64,000 nt of DNA, taken from assembly GCF_018446385.1 (NCBI RefSeq), contig NC_055991.1:116169794-116233793 (forward strand), read 5' to 3'. The notes below the pieces were generated by a model that had not been told where the DNA came from, did no database searches, and was given only the letters and a program-made list of their open reading frames with translations. Positions 47,014 through 58,633 of this stretch are shown here, piece by piece (within the stretch, counting starts at the first letter, position 1; every line of letters starts with the position of its first letter). A program made the position numbers and the translations under genes. Origin of the DNA: Zingiber officinale (lineage: Eukaryota; Streptophyta; Magnoliopsida; Zingiberales; Zingiberaceae).

Positions 47014-50000
47014 GCGGCCGATCTGGAGGCAAGCCAGAAAAAGGAAGTGATCAAATGTCTCCAGAAAAACTACGATGTCTTCGTTTGGTCGACGCATGAG
47101 CTGCCCGGAATTTCTCCGAGTATAGCACAGCATGAGCTCCACGTCCGACCGGACTCTCGGCCGGTGAAGCAAAGGAAGAGGGACTTTAGCGCTGAACAAA
47201 ATGCCATCATCCGAGCGGAGGTTGAGAAGCTCCTGGAGGCCGGCCATATACGCGAGGTTCAGTTCCCGAGCTGGCTGGCGAACGTGGTGATAGTCTCCAA
47301 GCCGGGCAACAAGTGGAGAGTTTGCATCGATTTCCGGGATCTCAATAAAGCATGTCCAAAAAATTTTTATCCTCTACCCCGGATCGATCAACTGGTGGAC
47401 TCCACAGCCGGCTGTGAGTTGATATGCATGCTCGACGCCTATCAGGGCTACCATCAAGTGCCGCTCGCCCGAGAAGATCAAGAGAAGGTTAGCTTCGTTA
47501 CAGCCGACGACACTTACTGCTACAATGTGATGCCGTTCGGACTGAAGAATGCTGGAGTAACTTACCAGCGCCTGATGAACAGAGTGTTCAAGGGGCAGAT
47601 CGGACGGAATCTGGAAGTGTACGTGGATGATATTCTCATCAAATCCGTCCGAGCGGCCGATCTCTTTAAAGACATGGAGGAGACTTTCCGAACGCTGAGG
47701 AAGTATGGAGTTAAGCTGAACCCTCAGAAGTGTCTGTTCGGGGTGAAAGGCGGGCGTTTCTTGGGCTATATAGTGACCGAGCGGGGCATCGAGGCCAATC
47801 CTAGCAAAGTAAAAGCATTACAAGACATGCCACCCCCAAGAAATCTAAGGGAAGTACAACGCTTGACCGGTCGGATAACAGCATTGTCCAGATTCATCTC
47901 GAAGACTGCCGACCGGAGCCTCCCTTTTTTCAAAATCCTGCGCAAAGCTACCAAGTTCCATTGGGACGAGGAATGAGATTGGGCGTTTGAAGAATTGAAG
48001 GCATATCTGAACTCTCTGCCCGTGCTAGCCAAGCCAGCTATGGGTGAGCCGCTCTGTATCTATTTATCTTCAACCGAGCAGGCAGTAGGCTCGGCATTAG
48101 TGAGGGCGAGCGGATAAGAACCTGTGTATTTCTTAAGCCATATTTTGAAGGATGCTGAATCTCACTACACTAGGCTCGAGAAGCTGGCTTTTGCTTTGGT
48201 CCTCGCCACTCGGAGACGTCGCCCCTATTTCTTGGCACATACTATCATCGTCCGGACAAATAGCCCTTTGGGAAGAGTACTTTTGAACCCAGAAGCGTTT
48301 GGTCGGCTCATCAAATGGACAACGGAGTTGAGCGAATTTGATATTCAGTATCAACCCCGTTCGGCGATAAAGGCGCAGTCCTTGGCAGATTTTGCCATCG
48401 AAATACAAAAGTCAGAGCCCGAAGCTATATGGAAAATATTTGTGGATGGATCATCTACTCAGCTCGGAAGCGAAATTGGGGTATTATTGCTCTCTCCACA
48501 AGAAGAATGAATGCATCTGTCCGTTCGGCTGGACTACAGAGCCACAAACAACGAAGAGGAGTACGAAGCCCTCATAGCCGGCTTGCAGGCAGCTCGGCAT
48601 GTAGGAGCCGGTCGGGTGACAATCCATTCGGACTCCCAGTTGGCCGCTCAGCAACTCTCGGGCACTTTTGAGATTAACAACGCTCGGCTCAAGCTTTATG
48701 CTAAAGCCTTCGAAAAGATCAAGGCCAACTTCAGAGAGGTCATTATCCAGAAGATACCCCGAGCAGAGAATCAGGCGGCAGATGAGTTAGCCAAACTTGC
48801 AAGTTCAATATCACCGGTCGTCACACAACAGCCGATTGAACAAGTATCCCTGGTGGTGCATATCGATCGGATGGAGGGCCTCGAATTTCCTAGCGATTGG
48901 AGGACAGCCATCATGGAGTTTCTCCGCTCAGGTGCGACACCGTCCGATCGGGAGGCGGCCCAGCTATTGAGGAGGAGAGCCGGCCGGTTCACACTCATTG
49001 GAGACCAACTCTACAAGAAGGCCTTCTCTCGCCCACTGTTGAAGTGTGTGAGCTCGGAAGACGCGGAATACATCCTCCAGGAAGTGCACCAAGGGTCGTG
49101 CGGCGGACATCCGGGCGGACGATCACTGGCCAGGAAGATCCTGCTGGCCGGATATTTTTGGTCAACCCTGCAAACAGACGCCGCTCGGACCGTCGCGACG
49201 TGCCTTTCCTGCCAGAAGTACCACAACTTTTCCCACCGACCGGCAGAGGAGATGAAAGCATCTACCGTATCCTGTCCGTTCGACCAATGGGGAATGGATA
49301 TTGTGGGACCGTTCCCTATGGCAACCGGTCAGCGGAAGTTTCTACTGGTGGCGGTCGACTACTTTTCCAAATGGGTGGAGGCCGAGCCGCTGGCGAAGAT
49401 CACCGAGCAAATGGTCAAAACGTTCATCTGGCAGCATATAATCTGTCGGTTCGGCATTCCTCGCCGACTCGTATCTGATAACGGACGACAGTTCGTAGGG
49501 AAGCAGCTCGAAGAATGGTGCGAAAGTTATGACATCGAGCAACACTTTACTTCCGTGACGTATCCCCAGAGCAACGGCTAAGCGGAAGTAGCCAATCGGG
49601 AGATTCTTCGCATTCTTCGAGCTCGGCTCGACCACATGGGAGGAAGCTGGGTGGATGAGCTGCCAGGCGTTTTATGGGCTATTCGCACGACACCAAAGGA
49701 GGGAACGGGAGTTACGCCGTTCCATTTAGTGTACGGTGGCGAAGCAGTCATCCCAATGGAAGTCGGCGTTGAGTCCGTCCGGATCCAGAATTATGATGAT
49801 GACAACGCCGAGCGGAGGAACCTGGAGTTGGACTTGATCGATGAAGAGCGAGCCAAAGCGTCCGTCCGGCTGATGGCATACAGGCAAAGAATGAAGTAGA
49901 ACTACAATCGACGCGTGATCCCTAGAGCCTTCCAAGTCGGCGACCTAGTCTGGAAGAAAGGAAAGTCGGTCGGCGACGTGGGCAAGCTAGAGGCTCCTTG

Positions 50001-50124
50001 GGCGGGTCCCTTCAAAGTCATCGAAAAACTCCGCTCGGGTGCTTATTATTTAGAAGATAAAGATGGACGGCAACTGGACCGACCATGGAGCGCAAATCAT
50101 CTCCAGCCGTACCGAGCTGGGTGA
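47014..50124 (+). pseudogene. Reverse transcriptase, RNase H and integrase region of element A
   Basis: The continuation of element A to the right of element B. The RT has VCIDFRDLNKACPK, LDAYQGYHQVPL and the catalytic VYVDDILIKS. The RNase H domain has the FVDGS and HSDSQL signatures. The integrase has the zinc-binding block HQGSCGGHPGGRSL...CLSCQ, the core start WGMDIVGPFP and a C-terminal part ending HLQPYRAG. It is a fossil with several breaks. Confidence 0.85.
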
Positions 50125-50247
50125 GAGGTGCGCTGATGTAATTCATTTGGTGTATCTCTTGGTTGCTTGTGTTCTTTTAATGCAGGAAGCAAAATGGTAA
50201 ACGCATTTGGCAGTCTTCGCCGAACGGCAGTGTTGAAATTAGCCTTA

Positions 50248-50700
50248 AAGGCCGTCGAGCTCCGACGTTAAAAATCGAGAGACGAACCGGCGTCTATAAA
50301 CCCTCCGGCCGAAAGGCCGTCGAGCTCCGACGTTAAAAATCGAGAGACGAACCGGCGTCTATAAACCCTCCGGCCGGAAGACCGTCGAGCTCCGACGTTA
50401 AAAATCGAGAGACGAATCGGCGTCTATAAACCCTCCGGCCGGAAGACCGTCGAGCTCCGAACGTTAAAAATCGAGAGACGAACCAGCGTCTATAAACCCT
50501 TCGGCCGGAAGACCGTCGAGCTCCGACGTTAAAAATTGAGAGTCGAGCTGGCGACTATAAACCCTCCGAGCGGAAGACCGTCGAGCTCCAACGTTAAAAA
50601 TCAAGAGTCGAGCTGGCGACTATAAACCCTCCGAGCGGAAGACCGTCGAGCTCCGACGTTAAAAATCGAGAGACAAACCGGTGTCTATAAACCCTCCGGA
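50248..50700 (+). repeat. 65-bp tandem array of element A, 7 units
   Basis: Seven units of the same monomer as in element B, more diverged from each other. The downstream inverted pair is AGACG...CGTCT in most units, AGTCG...CGACT in two units and AGACA...TGTCT in the last. In every case the two arms stay complementary. Confidence 0.9.
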
Positions 50701-50981
50701 TGGATAGCTTTTCGCATGGTATGACCCGGTTGTAAGCGCCGACCAGTAACAGGTCCTGCTATTAAGGCAAGAATATTACGGTCGAGCGGCTCCCTTATAA
50801 AGAATACTTAGCGTGAAAAAATTCTGGCCGAAACAAAGGTTAAGGGTGAATACTGGTCGAGCAATTAAATAACAAACAAAAAGCAGAGTTCATTTACGCC
50901 GAACGGCGGACAGACAAAAGAAGTAACAGCAAGAGTGTTTGCACCGAACGACGGGCATACAAAAAACGGATCAAATACTCC

Positions 50982-53477
50982 TCACTCATCGAAATTAAAA
51001 AGGGCGTCGGGGATAGAGCCCATCATGACAGCCAGATCTTCTGGGGGGACGGATAGCTCGGCGGGTAGATGGCCCTTAGTCTTCAAATAATCAACCGCCA
51101 CCTTGATAGCCTCTTCAAAAGTTAGGGATAGCTTGTCGCTGAACTTTTCACCGAACTCATCCGAGCGGACGAAAGCTTTCCGCACTTTAGCCGACCGGCC
51201 AGGCTCCCTGTCTTGATATTCTTTGAGCGCGGCTTGGGAAGCGTCAAGGGCAGCCTGGAGATCTTTCAAATCCCCTTCAAATTTAGCTTGATCGACCGAG
51301 CGGCCCTCCCGTTCGGTGGACAAGAGGGTGCCCATCTTCTTGACGCGTTGATCCAACCCCCGGTTCTCCACCTTCATAATATCCAAGTCTGAGATGGCCT
51401 GAAGCTTTCGGTTTGTCGCAAGCTTTATGTCATGGTCACGCTTCTTGACCACAGCTTCAAGCCGAGCCACCTCCACCGTCAGCTCAGAAGACTTCTGCCG
51501 CTCAGATTCCAAAAGCTTTTTAGTCTTCTCCAGCTCGGCGGATGACTGCCCTTGACTTTCCCCCGAGAGTTTGAGCTTTTTCAGCTCGTTTTCCAGCTCA
51601 GCCAGGCTATTGCTAATTGCAATCTGTTCCACCCATGTCTGCGCAGAAGAAGAGATGCCAAAGGTTGATTAAAAAGGAACACCAAGGGAAAAGGAACATA
51701 CCCCGGTGGCCTGCTGTAGATTGCTGTCTCCCAACTGACTGGGAGTCATGAGCGCAACGCGAATCCTGGCATCCTCCCAAACTTTGGCAAGAGGCCCTGT
51801 TAAGGTAATTTGCTGCTCGGGGCTAGCCGGCCGATCGGCCGTCAAAAGATATTCCTCTGAGGGAAAGCGCAGAACGGTCTTGATCACCCGAAGGCCGCTC
51901 GGATCATCCTGTGTCTCAGCCGCCTGATCGGAAGGCCCCCCCAATAGTAGAAAGTTCACCCAAGCGCCTAAGGCGACGGCGGGTGCGGGGGAGGTAATCA
52001 GTTGGTTCCACTTCGAGAAGCTGGGAAAGTGTTCGCTCCGAAGAGAGCGCCTCAACGGATGCCGGAGCCCCTTCTTCCCGCTCGGGAGGAATACCACTCC
52101 GCTCCGAAAGCTGTTCACTAGAAGGGACCGAGGGTGGAGTTGGGTCCGTCCGGCGTTTCTTCCGGGTCCTTAGTGGAACTTCGTCAATAGGGAGAATCTC
52201 CGCCTCGACTGGGGCAGATGAAGTAGCGTCACCCACGGCTTCGTGCACGGGGGCCCTAGCGACTGATACTTCAGGGGCGGACTGTGTCCCTTCAGTCGCC
52301 GAGTTGGCATGGACGAGCCCCCTCGCAGCGACCTCCTTTGCCGTAGCTGCCTCAATCTCAGCGGCTCTCAACTTCAGGCGCTCGGTGGCTTTAGCACGCC
52401 ACATGATCTCCGTTGCAGAAAAGAAAAATAAATCAGTTAGAGCAAAGGAGAAAGGTAAAGAGTAATCCTTACCCGTGCTGCAGGGAATGCCAGCCCGAAC
52501 GGGAGATAAGCCGAACAAGTACATCCCTTAAGTAGCAGCTTATCAATGTTGTATCGTTGGCCGACCAGGCAGTTGGCTGCATGGAGGTAGGTCGGATCGC
52601 TCTTGTATTTGCCGAGCTCTGGTTGGGTCGGCACCGCGGTCTGCCACTTTGTTCGGAAAGTCGGCAGCTCGGGGAAGCACACATAGAAAAAGTATTCCTT
52701 CCAGTGCTTATTGGAGCTCGGCATATTGCTAAAAAGAACAAAACCAATCCTAGTTTGGAAAATGAAGGTACCCCACTCGGATTGTTTTGGATATTAGAAG
52801 AAATGAAAGATTTTGGGGTCCAGAGGGATATCGTTTAGCTTGAACAGAATCACCACCCCGCACAGCAGCCTAATGGAGTTCGGAACGAGTTGGCCGAGCG
52901 GGAGGCGGAAGTAATTACATACTTGCAAAATGAAGCGATGTAGGGGAAACCGTAGGCCGGCCAAAAATTGATCCCAGAAAAAGCAAACAGTGTCGGACGG
53001 CGGGTTATTGGGCCGATCGGAAGGAGTGGCTAATATTATTTCAAGGTCAGTGGGGAATTCATAAGTACGCACGAGGCGTAGTGCGTCTTCTTCATCAAAC
53101 CGACTCTCCGTGGCTGTATACCAAAGACCAGGAGCGGAGGCCGACGGTTGTGAAGTGCTCGACATGGTCGGAAGAGTAAACGCGATAAAAGACGGAAAGA
53201 AGCGAGAAAACAGACGGCAGAAGGAGGAACAGCTAAAGAACGATGCAAAGGAATGATGGAATAACAGGAGAACTGAGCTTACAAGGACGAAGACGATTGG
53301 AAAAAGGGGTTGCAAGGGCGCTGGAGATCGCCTGGACGCAGAGAAACAAGGTCGCCGGAGGGAGAGTTGTGGAACACGCGAAAGTAAGAACGCGGCGGAG
53401 GAGAAGGAGAGGACTTTATAGGGATTGGCCCGAGTGGCCTCAGCCGTTGGATGCAGGTCACGAGGATCAATGCCCAT
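50982..53477 (-). pseudogene. Antisense coding region of element A (gypsy-type transposase-like domain plus coiled coil)
   Basis: The counterpart of 43336-45963 in element B, on the minus strand. The N part has FLAGLRFPLHRFILQVCNYF and SSNKHWKEYFF, the middle is low-complexity, and the C part (51632-50982) is a charged coiled coil. GT-AG intron-like boundaries appear at matching places in both copies (for example just before the coiled coil), which suggests a spliced antisense transcript. It is a fossil with some breaks. Confidence 0.7.
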
Positions 53478-53830
53478 ATCTAACCGTCCATTTCAAACAG
53501 CGGTTATCCCATCGGAGGTAACGCCGCCATCGTACGCTGACAGCATCAGAGATGCCACTTGGCGCTACCGGATGGGGCGCATTTAATGAGCGCCATTACC
53601 GCGCGCGTGCTCGGCCTTAATGGGGCAGATTTGACACGCATTCTGAGGGGATCCCAAAGGCGCCAGTTTTGATCGTCTATCCGTTGATAGCGCCGAACAA
53701 GCGTGATGAAGAATGTAAGCCGAACGGATAAGCATTCCACGGACTGTCCGAGCGTTGTTATTCTGTCAGACCGGGGGTCTAGTCAGTCGGACTTAGCGCC
53801 TCCTTCGACTAGACTTGAAGGGGAGGCAAG

Positions 53831-54467
53831 TGATCCGGCGATAAGGCCAGGGGGCCCTCATGGGCAAAGGGTCAACGACACGTAGGAGTCAAGAGTCAGA
53901 AGGGCCAGGTCAATCGGCCGAACGGGTCCAACGGGTCTGAGCGGAATCAAAGATAACCCGATGGGGAGTCGGATTTCCGACGCTCATGGTGAACAAGGTC
54001 GCTAGGCCGAGCGGGTGGCCCGCTCGGCCGAGACATAAAGCAGCAATGTGAAGGAATAGTCTCAGCCGAGCACACGACCAGGAATATCCCGAGCGGACCA
54101 GTACCTGCGTCCGGTCGGACGTGATGGGACTGTCGAGCGACTGGACACTCGACGTGGGGAGAGAAGAGACAAAAGGACAAAGGAACATTCTCTGACAACA
54201 AACATGTTCGAAGAACAAGCCATGCACAGAAGCCCATGACGGAAGGTTCTACTGTCCCATCAGAGAGGTGCTCGGACTGTAGCGGTATGGTGTCAGGCAA
54301 GCTCATCTGGCAAGCCCATACTGAGGTATGGTGAGAGGACATGTGTACACCTCGGTATGTGTGCACAAGCCTCCTCACAGCTCTATATAAGGGTCCTCAT
54401 ACTTCGCCGGAGGTACGCACAACACAATCTTCGATCCTTGGAGCCACCTTCTTGTTTTCCCCTTGCC
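53831..54467 (+). repeat. Right LTR of gypsy element A, cut by the LINE
   Basis: Matches the first ~640 bases of 29245-30038 and stops at CCCCTTGCC, where a T run (the poly(A) tail of a minus-strand LINE) starts. The rest of the LTR was not found in the window. Confidence 0.9.
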
Positions 54468-54479
54468 TTTTTTTTTTTT

Positions 54480-55012
54480 GATGAAAGGTAAATTATATAT
54501 CATCAAAGAAATGTGTACAATCTACATGTCCTAGGATATCCAGTCAGATCTGACGAAGTGTCAGATCCGGATGGGTATCTGCGGGACGGCCTCGAAGAAG
54601 CCCCTGTACATGCAATGTACTCTCACTGTACCATCCTCTCAAAATACATCCTGTCTCACAGGTGCTCACCATACCATCCACCAAAATACAATCAAAGTCT
54701 CGCACTCCACTGCACTAAGCTCTGCAGATACCAAGAAGGCGCCAAGGTGATCGTGCTCATCCTCCATGTATCTGATCTCATCAGCCTCAGTGGCCCACAA
54801 GTGTCTGCATCAAGGGTGTGTCAGGTCCTGGTCGCAACTCAACTGCACCTCATCCACTGCCCTGCTCCCAACTGCAGCAAATGCCCGTAGATGCATCCGT
54901 CTGCTATAATGTGCAGTCCATCTCCTGTAATGACTCTACAAAGTCCCACAAGGTCACCATGCCAAGGATGTCATCCTGCATCAAAGTGTCGTCGCCCCAC
55001 TTTTAGCAAGTG
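54480..55012 (-). other. Terminal 3' untranslated part of the LINE
   Basis: Non-coding sequence between the poly(A) signal region and the 107-bp array. Open frames here are short and unlike any protein. Confidence 0.5.
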
Positions 55013-55016
55013 GTCA

Positions 55017-55417
55017 ACTATCAACGGATTTGTCGTGTCTTTACCGCGAGCCGTTTGCTGCGGACTACATAGATCCTTATGGTGGATCTATGTACCCTCT
55101 TGGGCTTTTTGGTAAAGCCTCAGCCATCAACGGATTTGGCGTTGTCCTTACCGCGAGCCATTTTCTGCGGACTAGATAGGTCGTTATGGTGGACCTATTC
55201 ATCCTCTTGGGCTTTTTGGCAAAGCCCCAGCCATCAACGGATTTGGCGTTGTCCTTACCGCGAGCCGTTTGCTGCGGACTAGATAGGTCGTTATGGTGGA
55301 CCTATTCACCCTCTTGGGCTTTTTGGCAAAACCCCAGCCATCAACGGATTTGGTGATGTCTTTACCGCTAGGCGTTTGCTGCGGACTAGATAGATCGTTA
55401 TGGTGGATCTATTCACC
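55017..55417. repeat. 107-bp tandem array, about four units
   Basis: Units are aligned on TCAACGG at 55021, 55127, 55234 and 55341 (periods 106, 107, 107). Each has a short inverted pair around TTATGG: an 11-base perfect stem in unit 1 (55066-55094), ATAGGTC...GACCTAT in units 2 and 3, ATAGATC...GATCTAT in unit 4. It lies in the part assigned to the LINE 3' region. Confidence 0.9.
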
Positions 55418-57739
55418 TTCCTCACCCAAACCTCACCCCCACAATAACCCAAATACACCCTTACCGTCCTCACTCGCATTTCCCCATCTCTGTACAGCTC
55501 CCTACATGCCCAAGATGATATCACTCACACACATACATTATTGACCTCACCTCACACTCTCACTCTTTGAGGCCCCCATTGACTGCATCTTCTTTGTGAA
55601 GTGAAGAACTGTTGGGTTCTTCGGGCCGCGAAAACCGCTTTTTCGCGTCACGAAAACCCCGAGTCACCCAAAACCATGGATCTCGTGCAAAGATTCGTAA
55701 ACAAAATTTTCGAAAGACCTTTTCTTGTACGAGTTTGTAAAAACTTTAGATCTACACTAAAGTTAAGATCATTACCCTTGTAGCGAAGCTCTTCGCGTTC
55801 CCGCATGTCCAAGATGTCGCCGGATCTCTAGTTGTCAAAGTAGACAACCTCTATATGTATCCACACGGACACAAGTAGAAGGAGATGACCAAAACACAAG
55901 GTGTGCTAGCACCAATGGAGTGTTCGGCCAAGGAATGGGAGAAGGAGAAGAGAGAGCACCCAAGGGAGAAGAAGAGTGAATGAATCAATGAGAGGAAATT
56001 CAAAAAACCCCTTAGCCATCAAGTGGTCGGCCACTCTAGGAGGTGTAACCCCCACATTAATTCCAATTAATGTGGAGACCATTAAGAGTTGTAACCCCCA
56101 TGAGGTGGCACTCTAGGATGATGTGGATCAACACTATTGGTCCACATCTTGCCACCTCACTAAATGACATGGCAACAAGTGTAACCTCCTCATTTAATGT
56201 GGGCCGGCCACATTAAATGCTATGGAGGCTTGTAACCTCCATGAGGTGGCACATTGATGATGTGGAGCAATCCTATTGGTCCACATCTTGCCAACTCACT
56301 AGTGATGTGGCAAAAAGTCAAGTCAAACATGACTTTTTCTCTTCCTCTCAAATCAAGTCAAACTTGATCAAATCTCTCTCATGGTTGATCTAATCCAACC
56401 ATATGATTCAAGCCAACTTAATATAATGAATCTAATTCATTAAATTAAGTTGATTTAATGAGTCATAATCTAAATTAGACTCATTGAATACATGAATCAA
56501 CTTGAGTCCAACTCAATTAGCCCAATTTGGACTACTCTTAATCCAATATGATTCATCAAATGAATCTAATCCTCTTGGTTCATCATATGAACCAAATCTC
56601 CATCTAACTGTCCTTAGTGTGTGACCCTATAGGTTCTTGTAACGTTGGCAATGCCCTAAACCCATTTAGGAGCATAAGTAATGAGCGGTATCTAGCAACA
56701 CATCATTACTACCCAAGTTACAAGAATGTCGAGATCCGACATCACCTTGTGACTACCAATTGTGACTCCTCACAAAATATATGAAATGTTCTTCTATCCT
56801 TGACATCTAGATTGATCAATGTGAGGCATAGACCGTGTCATCCTCTAATCAATCTAAATCTTGAACTCCAAGTAGACTCACTCGATCAAATGAGCTCAAC
56901 ATCTCATGTTGACTCATTTGGGCATGGCCATGCACTTCGTGGTCTAACTCTATCAAGAATATTGATGTCGCTCCCGTCATATGGGAGGGACAGATCCCAT
57001 CTACATCCCTCACATCCCTCTACATAATTCGTTATATACCCAGTAATCGCCTTTATAGTCCACCCAGTTACGGGTGACGTTTGACGAAACCAAAGTACAT
57101 AACTCCTTATGTAGGGATCCATGGTGACTTCAGGTCTAAGGACTAATAGTCATACTAATAGCCACATGAGAAAGTATATGACACTCATATAACGATCCAT
57201 GATACTTTCTCATGGCGGGTCATTCAGTATACATTCTCCAATGTATACCCATGTGTCAGCATGATATCTCTATATCCATGACTTGTGAGATCAAGTCATC
57301 GAGCTGACCTACATGCTAGTCTTATTGCATTAACATTGTCCCTGAATGTTAATACTCGACTAGGAATGATTTAGAGTAGTGTTCCCTATATCATCTCACT
57401 ATCGATTCAACTAATCGATTGATATAGGTATGAACCTTCTACTCTAGAACGTTACTATACTTATTTTATCTGGCACTAATACAAATAAGCATAATAACCA
57501 AAAACCAAATGCCTTAATATATATACATGAATATGATATACATGAGTCCATACAATCATCAAATGATTGGCTCTAGGACTCTAACTAACAAGAACATCAC
57601 ATGCTGGTGCTGGAGAATGAAACATCAAGGTGAGCTCCATATGGAGAAAGGGAAGAGCTGATGACATCAAGTGGCCTCCATGTGGTCAATCTTCGAGTGG
57701 CTGTCTTCAGGTGATGTAGAAAGGAAACTAGAACATGCT

Positions 57740-58633
57740 CTGCTATTTCTCAGCGCCTGCACACCGGTACAAATGTGAGAAGCACATCCAGTATCTAATA
57801 CCCATGATGTAGAAATAGATAGATTGACTTCTATAACATATATACTTGAAGTGGAAGTCTCACTTCGCTTCTTCTTAAGATCCTCCAAGTATACCTTGCA
57901 GTTCCTCTTCCAGTGCTCGGTCTGACCGCAGTGGAAGCAGGTAGCATCCTTGGCGACCCCTCCTTTAGGCTGCAGTGCCTTGCCTTTGCCCTTGGTTTGG
58001 GACTTTCCCTTACCTTTGGGCTTGCCCTTGCCCTTGTGCTTCTGGACCATCAGAATGGGCTTAACCTTCTTAAGGTTAATCTCAGCAGTTCGTAACATAC
58101 TAAGTAGCTCGGGCAGTGGCTTGTCAATCTCGTTCATGTTATAGTTGAGAACGAATTGACTATAGCTATCCGGCAAGGACTGCAAGATCAAGTCAGTGCT
58201 CTTGGCCAAGTGGGAACCCCAATCTTTGTAGGTTCTCTATGACCCAATCATCTTGAGTACATAAGGACCTACAGAAGCCCCGTCGACATCTTGCATGAAA
58301 CAAAGCCTTAGAGATCTCAAATCTCTCATGCCTCGCTTGTCCACGATATAGTTGGCGAAGATGCTCAACCATATCGTAAGCGTCCATCAACTCGTGTTGC
58401 TCCGAAGCTCAGAGTTCATGGTGGTTAGACAGGACACATCTAATGCGTCATCTTGATGCTTCTTGTAAGCATCCCGGTCACCTCGCGTGGCAGTGGAGGA
58501 GCTGCCTCAGACGTACCGTTTACGTTCTTGAGTGAGAACTATTCTCAAGTTCTTGTACCAGAAATTCGCTCCGTTGAGCTTGTCCTTCTCAAGGACAGAT
58601 CGCAGGGAGAAGGAATTCGTGTTCGACGTCATG
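57740..58633 (-). pseudogene. gag and start of protease of element D
   Basis: Copia gag (UBN2-type) with LPDSYSQFVLNYNMN, a Lys/Gly-rich basic stretch, the zinc knuckle CFHCGQTEHWKRNC and the beginning of the protease, SWVLDTGCASHICTG. It is broken by a few changes. No integrase, RT or RNase H is seen in the element. Confidence 0.8.

Larger units (their letters stand above)
29245..54467 (+). mobile_element. Gypsy element A (Tat type), fossil, host of nested elements B and C
   Basis: The left LTR is 29245-30038 (794 bases, TG...CA) and the right LTR starts at 53831 and is cut at 54467 by the LINE. After the left LTR a primer site TGGCGCCGT (30042) suggests tRNA-Asp priming; a purine tract (AAGGGGAGGCAAG) precedes the right LTR. 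Parts: gag about 30084-31180, protease about 31560-31978 (VFIDTGSSVNI), then element B, then reverse transcriptase about 47040-47960, RNase H about 48060-48790, integrase about 49050-50124, a tandem array (50248-50700) and an antisense coding region (50982-53477). The element is broken, with roughly half a dozen breaks besides the insertions. LTRs differ by about 3-4% by eye, so it is perhaps one to a few million years old. Confidence 0.9.

Noticed and set aside
54513-55544. Several open frames in and before the 107-bp array
   Set aside because: They follow the repeat period and lack any domain; better explained as non-coding LINE 3' sequence.
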